A stretch of DNA of 64,000 nucleotides from Rugamonas fusca. GTDB lineage: Bacteria > Pseudomonadota > Gammaproteobacteria > Burkholderiales > Burkholderiaceae_D. The stretch covers positions 62,001 to 126,000 of the forward strand of contig NZ_JACEZS010000006.1 in the NCBI RefSeq assembly GCF_014042365.1, read 5' to 3'. Numbering within the stretch: the first letter of the stretch is position 1; the number at the start of each line of letters is the position of its first letter. The translations under genes and the position numbers were made by a program. Below, in pieces: positions 63,201 through 64,000 of this stretch. The notes beneath the pieces were generated by a model that was given only the letters and a program-made list of their open reading frames with translations, did not search any database and was not told the DNA's origin.

Positions 63201-64000
63201 CCCGTCAGCGCGATGATCTGGTCGCTGCTGAGCGCCTGCACCTGGTCCGTGGTCAGTGCCCGGATTTCGGCCGAGGTGAACGCGGCCAGCTGGGCCGTCG
63301 TCATGGCGACGATCTGACTGGTGCTCAGGCTGGCCAGCTGGCTGGTCTTGAGGTAGGGGATGTCGCGCGTTTCGATGGCGGCGATGCTGTCGGTCGACAA
63401 CTGGGCCAGGGTGGCCGTGGCCAGCGCCTGCAACTGGGCGCTGCCCAGTGCCACGATCTGGTCCGTGCCCAGCGCCAGGGCCTGGTCGCTGGTCAGGGCG
63501 GCGATCTGGCGCGTTTGCAGCGCGGCCACGTCGGCCGTGTTCAGGGTGGCCACCTGGTCCGTGCTCAGGGCCTGGATCTGGCGCGTGGTCAGGGCCGTCA
63601 GGGTCTTCAGGGCGTCCAGCTGGCTGCTCGACAGGGCGGCCACCTGGTCAGTGGTGAGGGCGGCCGTCTCGGCCGAGGTCAGGGCCGCCGCCTGCGCCGT
63701 CGTCAGCGCGGCGATCTGGTCCGTGCTCAGCTTGTTGAGCTGGTTGCTGGCCAGCGCCGCCACGTCGCGCGTTTCGATCGCCGCCACCTGGTCGGTGGTG
63801 AGGGCGGCCATGGCGTCCGAATTCAGGGCCCGCCACTGGGCCGTGCTGAGCGCGACGATCTGGTCCGTGTTGAGGGCGCGGATCTGGTCGGAATTGAGCA
63901 CGGCCAGCTGGGCGGCGGCCAGCGTGCCCAGGCTGCGGGTGGACAGGCTGGCCAGCTGGTCGGTCGTGAAGGCGCCGATCTGGCGGCTCGACAGGCCGGC
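57236..64000 (-). CDS. Giant octapeptide-repeat protein (N-terminus outside window)
   Basis: The frame is open from the right edge to a TAA at 57236, giving 2254 residues without the N-terminus. Residues up to about 1990 are octapeptides of the form L-[TS]-[TS]-x-Q-[IVL]-x-A; 16 octads plus a 6-residue spacer make a 134-residue block that recurs fourteen times. The last 265 residues (57239-58033) begin SPLILDLNGDGV and hold three calcium-loop-like motifs (DRNGDGKIDSGSE, DSNHDGVVNASD, DANADGVSTSAE), a module I know from secreted, often type I-exported, proteins. A Ser/Ala/Gln-rich tail follows. A large secreted or surface adhesin-like protein is my best guess. I do not recognise the octad family. 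The flanking palindrome array separates it from flgL. Confidence 0.85.
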   Translation of the reverse strand, partial: AGLSSRQIGAFTTDQLASLSTRSLGTLAAAQLAVLNSDQIRALNTDQIVALSTAQWRALNSDAMAALTTDQVAAIETRDVAALASNQLNKLSTDQIAALTTAQAAALTSAETAALTTDQVAALSSSQLDALKTLTALTTRQIQALSTDQVATLNTADVAALQTRQIAALTSDQALALGTDQIVALGSAQLQALATATLAQLSTDSIAAIETRDIPYLKTSQLASLSTSQIVAMTTAQLAAFTSAEIRALTTDQVQALSSDQIIALTGLTGLSSKQIASLSTDQLATMSTADFASLLSSQIAALGSLQMPGLTTDQIGVLATAQIRALSTSAIAALNSDQIGAIRIGDLVALSTRQVAALGTDQLAALHSNQLAALTTAEVASLTTLQVANLSSTQLDGLSAAALAAFTTRQLAAFTTDQLATLNTVDLNALKSSQMAALNSDQLAALTTDQLRALSSTLLRALGTQAIPSLTTDQVAALTPLEMANLRTAQLAALTTDQIAALSTAQMGALSTQEIAALTPVQKAALSSSQLAALATLASFSTAAIAALTTDQIASLSLAALTGLTTVQVAALTSDQVAALTTAEIVWLTSAQFRALTPTQLAALTTDQVAAIELADIAALKTSQVAALTTDQMAALTTDQFATLSTADIAALTTRQIAGLSTDQIASFATLAPLGSRQIAALTTDQIASLAAARIPTLKTSQIAGLTSAQVGALTSDQIIALTSAQVRSLTAATLAALGTDQLAAIEVADIRALTTAQVAGLTTAQVAGLTTAQLANFSSQEIGALGSRQLNALSTAQLAALTSLAGLSSLQIAGMNSDQIAALTPAQVAAMKTSQIAAFSSQQIGFLTTDQVIALTSAQLRSLSNSVLGALTTDQLVALDAAVAVLKTSQVPGLTSTQLGALTLAQYGDLTTAEIRALASNQINVLTSAQIDALSSLAPLGTEQIRALTSDQVSTLTNADLAAMKTSQIAAMSSMQAAGLTTDQIVLLSSAQLRAMDSHTLARLNTDQIEAIEPLDLRALGTAQLQALTTDQMAALLTSQLHALGSASINAFTVTQLSVLSNAQLNSLGNLADYNTAQIAAMSTDRIVAITTDDLGLLSTRQLAALTAVQAAVLTSDQLIALTGPQLGALSTAAVRALTTDQIPYIEPGDVAYLKTAQVAALGSDQLQALTTDQVATLTTVELAALKTSQIPALTTQQIAALAALRSLTTAQVAALTSDQVAAIAPGQLATLKTGQIAALSNVQVPSLTTDQIAALLTAQFASLSSKAIAALTTAQIAALAPADLAALRTAQVGALTTDQLAVINTDQIGALSTAAIAALSYLQADSLNTDQLVALTPAQVRALSTRAIANLLPAQFSAIEPGDLAAMRTDQIRAFNSDQLAAITTDQLAALTTSEVAALTPLQISFLDATQFALLGSLAAYGTAQFAALPTDRLAALDDTQLAALTSVQLAAMTSRQAPALTTHEIVALTVPQWQAISTATLRALTTDQIAAMELADLAGLKTVQVAALTTDQVAVLSTDQLGAFTSAEIGALTTAQVRALTTDQLTGLSSLAGFGSAQVAALTSDQLAAIDVAHLVTLKTSQIAALTSRQIQYLTTDQIAGLTTAQARSLSTSVIASLNTDQLQALTIADLRALTTLQLNALRTAEVASLTSDQLGNLTSQEVASLATLQLRALTTDQINALASLAPLTTLQIGALSSDQLPAIDATHFATLKTSQIAALSSKQIVALTSDQLMALTTAQVRGINLGSLVALTSDQLPYLPAADLAALTTLQLLSLKTAQIGALTTDQITALSTKSLSMLSSAQIRGLNTDQFSALGSLSVFTTTQISGLTSDQVNAMDSALIDGMSTQQLASLGPASLSGMTTTQLNGLNSDQLGALTTRALTVLNSDQIDALDANAVRALKTYQLAALTTDQIAAMTTAQISNLSTQQVRSLKLAQIKALTTNQMMSLGNGELAAFSSTQVCALTTDQTAVLTADQLAALPLGSPLILDLNGDGVHTLSITAGVQFDLYGTGSKLATGWVAPTDGLLVLDRNGDGKIDSGSELFGTATVRADGSRASDGFAALSGLDSNHDGVVNASDALFGELRVWVDANADGVSTSAELKTLAQVGVTSLDVTAHKTSVNDQGNWTGLTASFQRSDGSSGQLADVWFLTDRPAMQAPLSAHVSALTHAIASFGQQAVTPGTGQLGFTAGEAQTAPAAATVAASVADLARQLQQFAAVNSGQPAAPAELGREDWQRRLAITTFLASK
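58124..63994 (-). repeat. Fourteen higher-order protein repeats of about 402 bases
   Basis: Blocks start (minus strand) at 63994, 63592, 63190, 62782, 62380, 61978, 61576, 61177, 60775, 60373, 59731, 59329, 58927 and 58525. Most are 402 bases. Exceptions: block 3 has an 8-residue spacer, block 7 lacks one residue in octad 10, and block 10 has 26 octads. Within a block, octad 4 is usually like KTSQIAA, octad 8 lacks the glutamine, octad 10 begins I/M-E-x-x-D, and octad 14 often has E in place of D or Q. The spacer reads like LxSLAx. Confidence 0.9.

Noticed and set aside
57119..63317. Long plus-strand frames (about 1190 and 840 residues) opposite the giant gene
   Set aside because: They are mirror frames of the 24-base repeat: the GC-rich periodic coding strand leaves the complement free of stops. 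They have no start signals or family resemblance, and the minus frame continues through both without a break.

Overview
The window is GC-rich chromosomal DNA that fits a motile betaproteobacterium of the Oxalobacteraceae (Janthinobacterium / Duganella / Massilia type). Reasons: a CqsA/LqsA-type autoinducer synthase beside an LqsS-like kinase and a response regulator (the 'JQS' arrangement known from Janthinobacterium), a polar-flagellum set (flhB-flhA-flhF-flhG-fliA-motCD plus flgNMA / flgBCDEFGHIJKL), and a paired exbD-exbD Ton system. No rRNA, tRNA, insertion sequence, prophage or CRISPR array was seen.

Layout. 1-2.4 kb: tonB-exbB-exbD-exbD (minus; the second exbD runs off the left edge). 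2.8-7.7 kb: prkA(yeaG)-yeaH-ycgB(spoVR) stress operon (minus). 8.2-11.8 kb: adenine/adenosine deaminase and a large FtsX-type permease. 11.8-15.5 kb: quorum-sensing locus jqsR-jqsS (minus) and jqsA (plus); their divergent promoter region carries two perfect FNR/Anr-type palindromes. 15.6-19.4 kb: truncated globin, rmuC, CoA-transferase. 19.4-23.8 kb: a fused mobA-moeA, moaA and chrA (minus). 24-27 kb: rne (minus) divergent from rluC, which is followed by a HAD phosphatase, a Rieske protein and sppA. 31-34.7 kb: a hypothetical gene with long G tracts near its start, rsuA, an FAH-family gene and an FAD/NAD(P)-binding protein.

34.9-56.8 kb is the flagellar cluster. It begins with export gate (flhB, flhA), polar placement (flhF, flhG/fleN), sigma-28 (fliA) and a second stator (motC, motD). 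It continues with chaperone and anti-sigma (flgN, flgM), then flgA, then rod, hook, rings and junction (flgB to flgL). Clear sigma-28 promoters precede flgMN and flgKL, so FliA made here controls its own anti-sigma factor and the hook-filament junction genes. Oddities are an Rpn-type nuclease gene between flhA and flhF, a possible 20-codon leader peptide overlapping flhF, a FleN whose nucleotide-binding loop is lost, and stem-loops on both sides of the hook gene flgE.

57.2-64 kb (minus) is one open reading frame with its N-terminus beyond the right edge. It encodes a giant repetitive protein: over 230 octapeptides arranged in fourteen higher-order blocks of about 134 residues (16 octads plus a 6-residue spacer), ending in a 265-residue domain with calcium-loop-like motifs. 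This two-level repeat is the most unusual object in the window.
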